Below, piece by piece: positions 41,973 to 50,705 of a stretch of DNA of 64,000 nucleotides. The DNA is from DASYQD01 sp963837455 (lineage in GTDB: Bacteria > Acidobacteriota > Thermoanaerobaculia > Multivoradales > JAIOJS01). The DNA is taken from contig CAWINM010000007.1 of NCBI GenBank assembly GCA_963837455.1, positions 1 to 64,000 on the forward strand. The letters run 5' to 3'. Both the position numbers and the translations under genes were made by a program. The notes below the pieces were generated by a model. The model was not told the DNA's origin. It worked only from the letters and a program-made list of their open reading frames with translations, and did not search any database. Every line of letters starts with the position of its first letter. The first letter of the stretch is position 1.

Positions 41973-43217
41973 ATGCGTACGCCGCGCTTTCTCGTCGCCG
42001 TTGTGGCGCTCGCCACCGCCCTGCCGCTTGCCGCACAAGTGGCACCGGAGGCCGGCGAGGTCGCCGTCAGTACCTCTCCGAACAGCCGCCTGCACCAGCG
42101 GCAACCCGCGGTGGCCCTCGCCCGCGACCAAGCGCTGCTGGCCTGGGACGATGAGGTGCGGGGGGTGATGGCCCGTCGCTTCGCCGCCACGATGGCGCCA
42201 CGCGGCGGCGCCTTCGTGGTCGCCGCCAACGACCCGCTCCCGCCGCTCCCGTTTCGCGGCGTCGTGCTCCGTGAGGGGCATGAGCCTGCCCTCGCCACCC
42301 GTCCCGACGGCAGCTTTGTGGTGGCGTGGGTGGATCAGAAGGTCAACCGCACTGCCGACATCTTCTTCGACACCAAGTGGGTGATCTCGAGCCAGGTGGT
42401 GGCGCAGTTCTTCGACGCGGATGGCGCGCCGATGTCGCGCGTCTGGCCGATCTCCGCTGCCGACCGGGTGGCGTCGAGCCCGCGCGTGGTGTTCACGGGT
42501 AGCACCTATCTGGTGACCTGGCAGGAGGGAGGGCGCAGCGCTCCCCTCGTCTACCTGCGCCGCCTCGAAAGGCGTGGTCCCGCCAACCCCGCGCTGGTGT
42601 CGCGTCGCGGCTACCGGCCCGCTATCGCGGTGGGGGGCGACGCCGTGATGGTGACGTGGGAGCGGTGTTGTGGCGCGCACGACGGGCACGAGATCTTCGG
42701 GCGCCTCTTCGATCACAGCGGCAAGGGGACCTCCGACCCGTTCGCCATCGCCGACGACCTGCCGGTCGGCGCCAGCCTGCCCGCGGTGGGTGGCCAGAAG
42801 GACGGCAGTTTTCTGGCCGTCTACCAGCGGCCGCTTCCACAGGATGCGCGCAGCACCGTCGTCTACGGGCAGCTGATCTCGCACCGCGGCGCGCTGGTGG
42901 GAGGCGAGCTCGTGCTGTCGGCGGGCTACGGCGACGCTCAGAGCGCGCCGGAGGTGGGCACCCTCAGTGACGGCGGTTGGCTGGTCGGCTGGATGACCTG
43001 GGTCAAGGGGTTCCGCGTCGCCACCACCGGCCTCGCTCTCGACGAGCTGGGCAACGCCGTCAGCAACCCCTTCGACTTCAACCAGGGCGTGATCGTCGGT
43101 CTCGAGCTGGCGCTGGCCACCAACCCGGACGGACGGATCCTTGCCGCCTGGGAGGGTTTCGGCGAGCAGGGGGACTACGGGGTCCGCGCCCGAGCCGCGC
43201 GCGGCCCGTCGCGCTAG
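41973..43217 (+). CDS. Secreted repeat protein, probable beta-propeller (paralog 1)
   Basis: A 414-residue exported protein of unknown function. Signal peptide RTPRFLVAVVALATALPLAAQ, then a chain of similar strand units: QPAVALARDQALLAWDDE, EPALATRPDGSFVVAWVDQ, SPRVVFTGSTYLVTWQEGG, RPAIAVGGDAVMVTWERC, LPAVGGQKDGSFLAVYQR, LALATNPDGRILAAWEGF. The recurring P-x-[LV]-A-x-x-x-D-G-[SR]-x-[LV]-[VA]-[AV]-W pattern is that of secreted propeller proteins, and about six blades can be counted. No catalytic residues are evident. It has a strong Shine-Dalgarno. The next gene is a close relative, so the pair arose by tandem duplication. Confidence 0.75.
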   Translation: MRTPRFLVAVVALATALPLAAQVAPEAGEVAVSTSPNSRLHQRQPAVALARDQALLAWDDEVRGVMARRFAATMAPRGGAFVVAANDPLPPLPFRGVVLREGHEPALATRPDGSFVVAWVDQKVNRTADIFFDTKWVISSQVVAQFFDADGAPMSRVWPISAADRVASSPRVVFTGSTYLVTWQEGGRSAPLVYLRRLERRGPANPALVSRRGYRPAIAVGGDAVMVTWERCCGAHDGHEIFGRLFDHSGKGTSDPFAIADDLPVGASLPAVGGQKDGSFLAVYQRPLPQDARSTVVYGQLISHRGALVGGELVLSAGYGDAQSAPEVGTLSDGGWLVGWMTWVKGFRVATTGLALDELGNAVSNPFDFNQGVIVGLELALATNPDGRILAAWEGFGEQGDYGVRARAARGPSR

Positions 43218-43381
43218 CTGCGCGGCAACGGAGGGAGGAGCTTGGAAGCGGGGAGGGCGGGCGCCGTGGCGTCCGCCCTTGCCGCATCCGGGTAATGGCG
43301 CAGTGCGACACAGCACTGACGGCATGCGTAGAGAATGCGATCCTTCGCGACGCTCGACGAAGGCAACTCCTGGAGGGGACG

Positions 43382-44623
43382 ATGCGCCGAATCGCAGCCT
43401 GCGCTCTCATCTCGACGTTCCTCGTGGCTGCCGTTCCGGCAGGCGCCCAGCTCGCGACGGTAGGCAACGAGCTCTCCCTCAGCGGTCGCGACGGCTCCCG
43501 GCAGCTCCAACCAGCCAGCGGCCTGCGCAAGGATGGCTCGCTGGTGGTGTGGGGGGACACCGTGCTCGGCGTGATCGGCCGCTTCTACGACGTCAACGGC
43601 GCGCCGCGAGCGGTGCCGCAGCGAGTGGTGGCGGCCAACGACCCGGCGCCGCCCGTCCCCTTCGACGCCATGCTGGTCGAGCAGCGCCAGCCCTCCCTGG
43701 CGGTCAACGCCGACGGCTCCTTCCTGGTGGCGTGGCAGGAGGTGATCGTTCGGCGTCGCGCCGACACCTTCATCGACCAGAAGACCGACCTCTCCTCACG
43801 TGTCCTCGCCCGCATCTTCCGCGCCGACGGCACGCCGGCCGGCAATCCTTTCGAGGTGGGAAAGGGAACCGGGGCCCTCGGTCTCGTCGCCGCCGGCAGG
43901 CCCGCCGTGGTGCCCACCTCCGACGGCTACTGGGTGGCCTGGGAGGAAGCGGGTGGCAACGGCGACGGGATCCACGTGCGACGGATCAGCAAGAAGGGGA
44001 AGCCGGCGAAGCCGACGGTGATCGCGGTCGGCGGGCGGCGGCCCGCGCTGGCCACCGGCGGCAACGGCCTGCTCCTGGTGTGGGAGGCCCCCGCGGGAAG
44101 CCACCACGAGGTGTTCGGCCGCCTCTACAAGTCCAGCGGCAAGGCGCAGGGTCCGGTCTTCGCGGTATCGACCGCGCCCACGCGCAGCGCCGGCCACCCC
44201 GCGGTCGCCGGTCGCCCTGGCGGTGATTTCCTCGTCGCCTGGGAAGGCGCGCCGCTGAGCGCCGCCACCAACGTCAAGGTGTTCGCGCGGCTGGTGGCGA
44301 AGACGGGTGCGTTCCCCGGCGGGGAGCGCGCGCTCACGCCGCCCACCGGCGGCTCGTCGCCGCGAGTGGCGCTCTTCGCTGGCGGCAGCTGGGGGGCGGC
44401 CTGGGTGAGCCGCAACGCCCCCTCGGGGTCCGGCGTCGACGCGCGCACGCTCGACGTGGCGGGCACCCCGGGCGCCGTCGTGCACCTCAGCCAGAAGGCG
44501 CCCGGTGGCGACGACCTCAGCCTCAACGGCGGCAGCGACGGCCGGGTACTCGCCACCTGGGTCGGCTACGACGCCTTCGGCCGCGTCAGCATCCGCGCCC
44601 GGCTGGCGACCGTGCCTCACTGA
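43382..44623 (+). CDS. Secreted repeat protein, probable beta-propeller (paralog 2)
   Basis: A 413-residue exported protein and tandem paralog of the preceding gene. Signal peptide RRIAACALISTFLVAAVPAGAQ; repeated units QPSLAVNADGSFLVAWQE, RPAVVPTSDGYWVAWEEAG, RPALATGGNGLLLVWEAP, HPAVAGRPGGDFLVAWEG, SPRVALFAGGSWGAAWVSR, DLSLNGGSDGRVLATWVGY. The first paralog has the same units in the same order, including shared VAANDPxPPxPF and a GRLY/GRLF-x-x-SGK segment. Differences are spread along the length, so the duplication is not recent. GGAGGGGACG precedes the ATG. Function unknown. Confidence 0.75.
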   Translation: MRRIAACALISTFLVAAVPAGAQLATVGNELSLSGRDGSRQLQPASGLRKDGSLVVWGDTVLGVIGRFYDVNGAPRAVPQRVVAANDPAPPVPFDAMLVEQRQPSLAVNADGSFLVAWQEVIVRRRADTFIDQKTDLSSRVLARIFRADGTPAGNPFEVGKGTGALGLVAAGRPAVVPTSDGYWVAWEEAGGNGDGIHVRRISKKGKPAKPTVIAVGGRRPALATGGNGLLLVWEAPAGSHHEVFGRLYKSSGKAQGPVFAVSTAPTRSAGHPAVAGRPGGDFLVAWEGAPLSAATNVKVFARLVAKTGAFPGGERALTPPTGGSSPRVALFAGGSWGAAWVSRNAPSGSGVDARTLDVAGTPGAVVHLSQKAPGGDDLSLNGGSDGRVLATWVGYDAFGRVSIRARLATVPH

Positions 44624-44673
44624 GCCGCGCCAGGCCCGCGACACGCTTCGCGGGCGAGTCGGTTCGAGGCGGC

Positions 44674-44679
44674 TAGGAT
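44674..44679 (+). promoter_or_regulatory. Putative -10 box of a leaderless DUF255 gene transcript
   Basis: TAGGAT ends 6 nt before the ATG at 44686. The intervening GGCGG is not a convincing Shine-Dalgarno at that distance, so transcription may begin at the start codon. Confidence 0.4.
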
Positions 44680-44685
44680 CGGCGG

Positions 44686-46977
44686 ATGGAGACCGCCGAT
44701 CCGGCCGACCCCCCGCGCAATCGCCTCGCCCTGGCGAGCAGTCCCTACCTGCTGCTGCACGCCCACAACCCGGTCGACTGGTACCCCTGGGGGGAGGAAG
44801 CGCTGGCCCGCGCGCGCCGCGAGGACAAGCCCATCTTCCTCTCTATCGGCTACTCCACCTGCTACTGGTGCCACGTCATGGAGCGCGAGTCGTTCTCGGA
44901 CGGCGAGATTGCCGCCGCTATGAACCACTCGTTCGTCAACGTCAAGCTCGACCGCGAGGAACGGCCGGACCTCGACGAGGTCTACATGGCGGCGACCCAG
45001 CTGATGACCGGCCAGGGTGGCTGGCCCAACTCGCTGTTCCTCACCCCGGCCCTCGAGCCGTTCTTCGCCGGCACCTACTTCCCGCCCGAGGATCGCTGGG
45101 GGCGGCCGGGCTTCCGCGCCATCCTCGAAGGCGTGAGCGCCGCCTGGCAGGGGCGGCGCGTCGACGTCGAGGCGCAGGCCCGCGAGCTCGGCGACGCCGT
45201 GCGCCAGCACCTGGCCGCTCGCTTCGCACCGGCGGCGGCGCCTCCCGGCCCCGAGGTGGTGGAGGCCGCGCTGCGCTCGCTCGCCCAGCGCTTCGACCCG
45301 CTGTGGGGCGGTTTCGGCGAGGCGCCGAAGTTCCCCACACCCTCGAACCTGATGCTGCTGCTCGAGGTTGCCAGGGAGGACGAGGGGGCGCGGAAGATGC
45401 TCGCGGCAACCCTCGGCCACATGGCGCGCGGCGGCCTCTACGACCAGCTCGGCGGCGGTTTCCATCGTTACGCCACCGACCGCGAGTGGAGGGTGCCGCA
45501 CTTCGAGAAGATGCTCTACGACAACGGCTCGCTGCTGGAGGTCTACGCCCGTGCCTGGGCGCTGCTCGGCGACCCCGAGCTGGGGCGAGTGGTGCGCGAG
45601 ACGGTGGCCTTCCTAGAGCGCGAGCTGCTGGCGCCGGAAGGAGGGTTGTGGAGCGCCATCGACGCCGAGACGGCGGGGCAGGAGGGCGCCTTCTACGTGT
45701 GGACGGCGGCCCAGCTCGAGGCGGAGCTCGGGCCCGAAGACGCCGCCTTCCTGGCGCCGCTCTACGGCTTCGATCGGCCCCCTTTCTTCGAGGGCAGCCA
45801 CTACGTGCTGCACCTGCCGCGGCCGCTCGCGGAGCAGGCGGAGAGGCGGCGCACCAGCTACGAGGAGCTGCTTGCCGCCATCGCGCCGCTGCGCACCGGG
45901 CTGCTGGCGGCACGCGCGCGGCGGCCGCGGCCGGCAACCGACGACAAGCTGCTCGCCGACTGGAACGGGCTGGCGATCGCCGGGCTGGCGGTGGCGGGCC
46001 GCCTGATGGGCGAGGAGGCATGGGTGCGCCGCGCGGCGGCCGCTGCCGATCTCGTGCTCGGCGCCATGCGACCAGGCGGCAAGCTCCTGCACGCCTGGCG
46101 CGGGGGTCGTGGCGAGATCGCCGCCTTCCTCGCCGACTACGCGTACCTCGTGCACGGTCTGCTCGAGCTGCACGCCGCCACCGGCGAAGGGCGCTGGCTG
46201 GCAGCGGCCGCCGAGCTCGCCGGCGAGCAGCGTCGCCGCCTCGATCACCCCGACGGCGGCTTCTACACGGCCGGCGCCAGCAGCGACCTGCTGGCGCGCA
46301 GCCGTGACCTCTTCGACGGTGCGTCGCCATCCGCCAACGCCGTGGCGGTGCTCGACCTGCTCGAGCTCGCCGAGCGTACGGGCGACCGCCGGTGGCGCGG
46401 CGAGGCCGAGCGCGCCCTACGCGGCTTCGCGCCGCTGGTCGCCGCGCAGCCCGCGGCGGCCCGCACGGCGGCGGTGGCGGCGCGCCGCTTCCACGCCGCG
46501 GCCGGCGGTGAGCGGGCGGTGCGATCGCAGGACGTCATCGCGGAATCGGCGGCGCCCGATGCGGGCCTACCGGTTGCCGACCTCGCCGCCGCGGCAGCGG
46601 CTCTCGTCAGGGCGCGGCTCGAGGTGGCGGTGACGGACGCCGGCGGCTGGCGACCGTTCCGCTTGCGACTGTCGATCGCCGCCGGCTGGCACGTCAACGG
46701 CGCCGAGGCGCCCGCCGACCTCGCGCCGGCGACGGTGAGCGGGATGGGCTGCGAGCTGCGGGCGCTGCGGCTGCCGCCCGCGACGCGCACCCTCGGCGAG
46801 GCCGGCGGCGAGCCGTTGCCGGTGTGGGAGGGGGAGGTGGAGATCGGCGGTCAGCTGCGGCCCCACGAGCCCGGACCTCTCCCGGCGCCAGTGCTTCGTG
46901 TCGTGGTGCAACCGTGCGACGAGCTGCGGTGCCTGCCGTTGGTGACGATCGACGTCGCCGCCGATGGCGCCCAGTGA
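44686..46977 (+). CDS. DUF255 thioredoxin-fold protein (YyaL/SSP411 family)
   Basis: A 763-residue protein with an N-terminal thioredoxin-like DUF255 domain and a C-terminal (alpha/alpha)6-barrel. The family signature is complete: SSPYLLLHAHNPVDWYPWGEEAL, the redox motif Cys59-Tyr-Trp-Cys62 in YSTCYWCHVMERESF, GGWPNSLFLTP and GTYFPPEDRWGRPGF. The middle carries GGLYDQLGGGFHRYATDREWRVPHFEKMLYDNG. The protein is cytoplasmic (no signal) and its role is not settled, although the CxxC suggests disulfide exchange. It is complete and in one frame. The convergent neighbour is the DUF3179 selenoprotein candidate, 75 nt away, so two redox-motif proteins share the locus. Confidence 0.93.
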   Translation: METADPADPPRNRLALASSPYLLLHAHNPVDWYPWGEEALARARREDKPIFLSIGYSTCYWCHVMERESFSDGEIAAAMNHSFVNVKLDREERPDLDEVYMAATQLMTGQGGWPNSLFLTPALEPFFAGTYFPPEDRWGRPGFRAILEGVSAAWQGRRVDVEAQARELGDAVRQHLAARFAPAAAPPGPEVVEAALRSLAQRFDPLWGGFGEAPKFPTPSNLMLLLEVAREDEGARKMLAATLGHMARGGLYDQLGGGFHRYATDREWRVPHFEKMLYDNGSLLEVYARAWALLGDPELGRVVRETVAFLERELLAPEGGLWSAIDAETAGQEGAFYVWTAAQLEAELGPEDAAFLAPLYGFDRPPFFEGSHYVLHLPRPLAEQAERRRTSYEELLAAIAPLRTGLLAARARRPRPATDDKLLADWNGLAIAGLAVAGRLMGEEAWVRRAAAAADLVLGAMRPGGKLLHAWRGGRGEIAAFLADYAYLVHGLLELHAATGEGRWLAAAAELAGEQRRRLDHPDGGFYTAGASSDLLARSRDLFDGASPSANAVAVLDLLELAERTGDRRWRGEAERALRGFAPLVAAQPAAARTAAVAARRFHAAAGGERAVRSQDVIAESAAPDAGLPVADLAAAAAALVRARLEVAVTDAGGWRPFRLRLSIAAGWHVNGAEAPADLAPATVSGMGCELRALRLPPATRTLGEAGGEPLPVWEGEVEIGGQLRPHEPGPLPAPVLRVVVQPCDELRCLPLVTIDVAADGAQ

Positions 46978-47052
46978 GCACGGAAGCAGAGCACCGGCGT
47001 CGACGCCGCCTGGACGCGGGCGAGCGGTGCAGCGGTGGGGATGGCGCTGCCG

Positions 47053-48282
47053 TCAGCGCCGCCCCAGGGTGTAGACCCTGGTCGCCGGGTGGTAGGTGCG
47101 CCAGTCGAACCAGTAGTCGGCGAGCACCGGCAGGCGCGGCAGCCATTTGCCGGCCAGCGGGCCGCCGATGGCCTCGCCCGTGAAGCCCCACTCGCTCGTC
47201 GTCTCGGCGTCGACGAGGCGGAGCGGGGGTGGCCCCGGGCGGGCAAACAGCTGCAGCTCGCGTCCGTCGACCCGGCGCTCGAAGGCCCGCACCGAGCGAC
47301 CGTCGTCGGCCTGCACCAGCACGATCGGCACGCCGCCCAGAGTGTCGAGCAGCGGGCTCTGCCGTTGCACGAGCGCGCGCGGGTACGCCTTGGCCTCGCC
47401 GCCGACTTGCAGCCCGTAGACCACCTCGCGCGCCGGCAGCGGCTCGTCGGGACGGCGTGGGGTGACCACCGGCAGCCTCGCCGTCTCGGCCTCCCAGTCT
47501 CGCGAGAAGGCACGCCAGGGGGCGCCGGGATCGGCGCGCAGGACGCGTCCGCCGGGGCTCTCGCGCTTCCACACCGCGAACGAGACCTCGTCGTAGGGGA
47601 CCGGCTCCAGCCGTCGGCCGCGCAGCGGCCCGGCGATCGCCGCGCCGCTGGCCTGCTGCCACCAGGAGCCAGTCTGCTCGTCCTGCATGAGGAAGTTCTG
47701 GTTGTTGATGCCGGCGAGGTGGAAGCTCAGCTTCCTGCCGCCGCTCTCCGCCTTCCACACCAGACCGGTGTGACAGAGCGTTCAATAGGTGGCGACGATG
47801 GGCACTCCGCCGACGACGTCGTGGACGACGTGGTGGTAGGCGACCTGCCGCACCGGGTAGGCGGCCGCGTCACCGCCGAGCGTCACCGCCAGCACCGGGT
47901 CGACATCGGCCACCCAGGGCGCCTCGGTAGCGGGGGCAAAGCCCACCGTGCGCAGCGGCGCGAACATCTTCTCGAAGATGTTCTGGCGCGCGACCCAGGC
48001 GACGGCGACGAGCAGGACGACCGCGAGCGTCGTCGCGGCGCGGCTCCACCAGCGCGCCCCCCGCCACAGTCGTACCGCCACCACGAGCCCGGCGAGCAGC
48101 GCCGCCAGGGTGGCGAGCGGCGCGGCGCGACGCAGCCAGAAGGCGACCGCAATCCCGCGCGGCGTCTCCGGCGCGAAGGGGCGGATCAGCCAGACCGGGA
48201 TCGCCACCAGGGCGAAGGCGGCAAGCACCAGCAGCAGCAGTGCTGCCGCCGGTAGACGGCGAGGGACCGGACGATGATCCAC
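47053..48282 (-). CDS. DUF3179 membrane-anchored protein, candidate selenoprotein (Sec167 at an in-frame UGA)
   Basis: Read through the in-frame UGA at 47782-47784 this is one 409-residue protein. Residues 11-100 form three membrane helices (LPAAALLLLVLAAFALVAIPVWLI, LATLAALLAGLVVAV, TLAVVLLVAVAWVA). The rest is a DUF3179 domain: RQVAYHHVVHDVVGGVPIVATY, then UGA, then TLCHTGLVWKAE. Family members have V-T-Y-C-P-L-C-x-[ST]-[GA] at this point, so UGA replaces the first Cys and creates a U-T-L-C redox pair. About 240 conserved in-frame residues follow (WWQQASGAAIAGPLRG, WGFTGEAIGGPLAGKWL). A SECIS-like hairpin follows the UGA. The GTG start is chosen because AAGGAG lies 6 nt upstream. The domain should face the periplasm. 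Function unknown; the redox pair suggests thiol/selenol chemistry or metal binding. Confidence 0.85.
47756..47772 (-). promoter_or_regulatory. Putative SECIS element of the DUF3179 gene
   Basis: On the mRNA strand, six perfect base pairs (CACACC with GGUGUG) enclose GGUCU, the same five bases as the E. coli fdhF SECIS loop. The loop begins 15 nt after the UGA at 47782-47784. A U-G pair extends the stem to 7 bp. The hairpin is inside the coding sequence and encodes H-T-G-L-V-W, which fits the family. Confidence 0.78.
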
Positions 48283-48462
48283 GGCAAGCTCCTTGTCGAG
48301 CACGGCGGCGACGGTAGCACGACGGCCGGCGCGAGCGGCCGGTGCTCGCGGACAACCCGCGGTCGGGCGGGGAATCGCCGATGCTGGCGAACCGTAGGAC
48401 TCCATGTCTGTTTGCCGCGACGATGCGGAGGAACGCTCTATACTGCAATCGAGGCAACGCTC

Positions 48463-49860
48463 ATGAGCCGCCACACGCCGCCGCCGCACGTCGCTCCGCG
48501 GGCGCGGATGCTCGTCCCGCTCCTCGCCCTCCTCGCCGCCTCACCGCTGCTGCCGGCTGCCGCCGCGCCGGCGCGGACGGCGCCGGCCCCCGCCGGCCGG
48601 CCGGTGGTGGTGGCGCGGCTGGACACCATCATCCAGCCGGTGGCCGCCGAGTTCGTGGCCAAGGCGGTGGCGCATGCCGACCAGGTCCAGGCCGCTGCGC
48701 TGGTGCTCGAGATCGACACCCCGGGGGGCCTGATGACCTCGATGGGCGACATCACCCGGGCACTGCTGCAGGCCAAGACGCCGGTCATCTGCTGGGTGGC
48801 GCCGCAGGGGGCGCGAGCCGCCTCGGCGGGCTTCTTCGTGCTCATGGCCGGGGACATCGCAGCCATGGCGCCGGGCACCAACACCGGTGCCGCGCACCCC
48901 GTGGGTGGTCAGGGAGAGGACATCGCCGGCACCCTCGGCCGCAAGGTCGAGCAGGACGCGGCGGCGCAGATCCGCTCGCTGGCGGTGCGTCACGGGCACA
49001 ACCTCGAGCTGGCGCAGGCAGCGGTGGTGGAGAGCCGCTCGTTCACCGCAGAAGAGGCGCTGCAGGGGAAGCTCGTCGACCTGTTGGCGCCCACCCTGCC
49101 GGCGCTGCTGCGGGACGTCGACGGCCGGCAGGTGAAGAAGGGGGAGGCGGCGCCGCAGACGCTCGCCACTGCCGGTGCCGCCGTCGACGAGATGGAGATG
49201 GGCAGGGTGCGACGCTTCCTCGCCGTGCTCGTCGACCCCAACGTCGCCTACCTGCTGCTCGCCATCGGCATGCTGGGGCTCTACTTCGAGATTGCCACCC
49301 CTGGCGCGGTGCTGCCGGGCGTGCTGGGTGCCATCTGCCTGGTGCTCGGCTTCTACGGCATGTCGGTGCTGCCTGTCTCCTACGCCGGAGTGGCGCTGCT
49401 CATCCTCGCGGCGCTGTTCTTCCTCGCCGAGATCAAGGTCACCAGCTATGGGTTGCTGACCGTGGCGGGCACCATCTGCCTCGTCGTCGGTTCGTTGATG
49501 CTGTTCCAGAGCCCGGAGCCGGCGCTGCGCGTCTCGCGCTCGATCATCGCCGGCGTCACCGCCTCGGTGGTGGTGGTGGCGGTGTTCCTGATGACGCTGG
49601 TGGTGCGCACGCACCGCATGCAGGTGAGCACCGGGGCCGCCGGGATGGTGGGGGAGCGGGGCGTCGCCCGCAGCCCGCTGGCGCCGGCGGGGCGGGTGAT
49701 GGTCCACGGCGAGCTGTGGGCGGCGGTGGTGGCGGACGGCAGCGTGCCGGCCGGCGCGCCGGTGGAGGTCGTGGCGGTGGACGGAATGACGTTGCGGGTG
49801 CGGCCGTTGCCGCCGGCGCCGATGGCGCCGGCCGCGGTGCCGCCCTCCGCGGGAGGTTGA
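48463..49860 (+). CDS. NfeD family membrane serine protease (long NfeD1b form)
   Basis: A 465-residue protein with a signal peptide, a ClpP-fold serine protease domain, a block of membrane helices and a C-terminal OB-fold NfeD domain. The protease part reads LVLEIDTPGGLMTSMGDITRAL and GARAASAGFFVLMAGD, where the Ser of AASAG is the nucleophile; a catalytic Lys follows in the Ser-Lys dyad scheme of archaeal homologs. Membrane helices run from VAYLLLAIGMLGLYFEI to about residue 375; the last 70 residues are the OB fold (GMVGERGVARSPLAPAGRVMVHGELW). Archaeal relatives cleave stomatin-like proteins near the membrane. The slipin gene is the next gene, 4 nt downstream, so they are an operon. A TATACT hexamer (48439-48444) is a likely -10. 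Confidence 0.9.
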   Translation: MSRHTPPPHVAPRARMLVPLLALLAASPLLPAAAAPARTAPAPAGRPVVVARLDTIIQPVAAEFVAKAVAHADQVQAAALVLEIDTPGGLMTSMGDITRALLQAKTPVICWVAPQGARAASAGFFVLMAGDIAAMAPGTNTGAAHPVGGQGEDIAGTLGRKVEQDAAAQIRSLAVRHGHNLELAQAAVVESRSFTAEEALQGKLVDLLAPTLPALLRDVDGRQVKKGEAAPQTLATAGAAVDEMEMGRVRRFLAVLVDPNVAYLLLAIGMLGLYFEIATPGAVLPGVLGAICLVLGFYGMSVLPVSYAGVALLILAALFFLAEIKVTSYGLLTVAGTICLVVGSLMLFQSPEPALRVSRSIIAGVTASVVVVAVFLMTLVVRTHRMQVSTGAAGMVGERGVARSPLAPAGRVMVHGELWAAVVADGSVPAGAPVEVVAVDGMTLRVRPLPPAPMAPAAVPPSAGG

Positions 49861-49864
49861 GGCG

Positions 49865-50617
49865 ATGGAACCCACGTTCGGCTGCGGCGCTTTCTTCGTG
49901 CTGATCCTGTTCGGCTACGTCCTGTTGTCGATCCGCATCGTCAAGGAGTACGAGCGGCTGGTGGTCTTCCGCCTCGGGCGCCTGGTGCAACATGAAAAGG
50001 GCCCGGGCATCACCTTCGTGTGGCTGATCATCGACAAGGCGGTGCGCATCTCGCTGCGCACGCTGGTGCTCGACGTGCCGCCGCAGGACATCATCACGCG
50101 CGACAACGTCTCCGTGAAGGTGAACGCCATCATCTACTTCCGCGTCCTCGACCCGGTCAAGGCGGTGGTCGAGGTGGAGAACTACCTGTACGCCACCAGC
50201 CAGCTGTCGCAGACCACGCTGCGCTCGGTGCTCGGCCAGGCCGAGCTCGACGAGCTGCTGTCGGAGCGTGACAAGCTCAACGAGCGCCTGCAGGCGATCA
50301 TCGAGAGCCACACCGATCCGTGGGGGATCAAGGTGTCGATGGTCGAGGTCAAGAACGTCGACCTGCCGGCGGAGATGCAGCGGGCGATGGCGATCCAGGC
50401 CCAGGCGGAGCGCGAGAAGCGGGCGAAGATCATCCACGCCGAGGGCGAGTTCCAGGCCTCGGCGCAGCTCGCGGAGGCGGCCAAGGTGATCTCGCAGAAC
50501 CCCACCACCCTGCAGCTGCGCTACCTGCAGACGCTCACCGAGATCTCGGCGGAGAAGAACTCGACGATCGTCTTCCCGGTGCCGATCGACATCTTCGACG
50601 GCTTCCGCAAGCGCTGA
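49865..50617 (+). CDS. Slipin/stomatin-like SPFH-domain protein
   Basis: A 250-residue SPFH protein with an N-terminal membrane segment (CGAFFVLILFGYVLLSI) and the conserved band: IVKEYERLVVFRLGR, KGPGITFVWLIIDKAVRISLRTLVLDVPPQDIITRDNVSVKVNAIIYFRVLDPVKAVVEVENY. The C-terminal half is a coiled coil (EMQRAMAIQAQAEREKRAKIIHAEGEFQASAQLAEAA) typical of slipins, which oligomerise in membranes as scaffold rings. It is 4 nt behind nfeD, and the pair is conserved widely: NfeD proteases act on stomatin-like proteins. A good purine-rich GGAGG lies inside the end of nfeD. Confidence 0.94.
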   Translation: MEPTFGCGAFFVLILFGYVLLSIRIVKEYERLVVFRLGRLVQHEKGPGITFVWLIIDKAVRISLRTLVLDVPPQDIITRDNVSVKVNAIIYFRVLDPVKAVVEVENYLYATSQLSQTTLRSVLGQAELDELLSERDKLNERLQAIIESHTDPWGIKVSMVEVKNVDLPAEMQRAMAIQAQAEREKRAKIIHAEGEFQASAQLAEAAKVISQNPTTLQLRYLQTLTEISAEKNSTIVFPVPIDIFDGFRKR

Positions 50618-50705
50618 GGCGGGCCCCGGCGCCGCCCGCCGGGCGGCGCCGCGGTCGACTCGACATCGTGCTGGCGAGCGACTACCCTCTCGCCTGGAGG
50701 GTGCC

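Noticed and set aside
47053..47760. Annotation of the DUF3179 3' part as a separate GTG-started gene
   Set aside because: The frame is continuous with the upstream ORF across UGA, and the family motif spans the UGA, so a separate gene would lack the conserved first half of the domain.
47782..47784. UGA read as tryptophan or a simple nonsense mutation
   Set aside because: UGA ends many genes in the window and RF2 is present, so it is not Trp. A fresh nonsense mutation cannot be fully excluded, but it would not explain the SECIS-like hairpins found after both UGAs.
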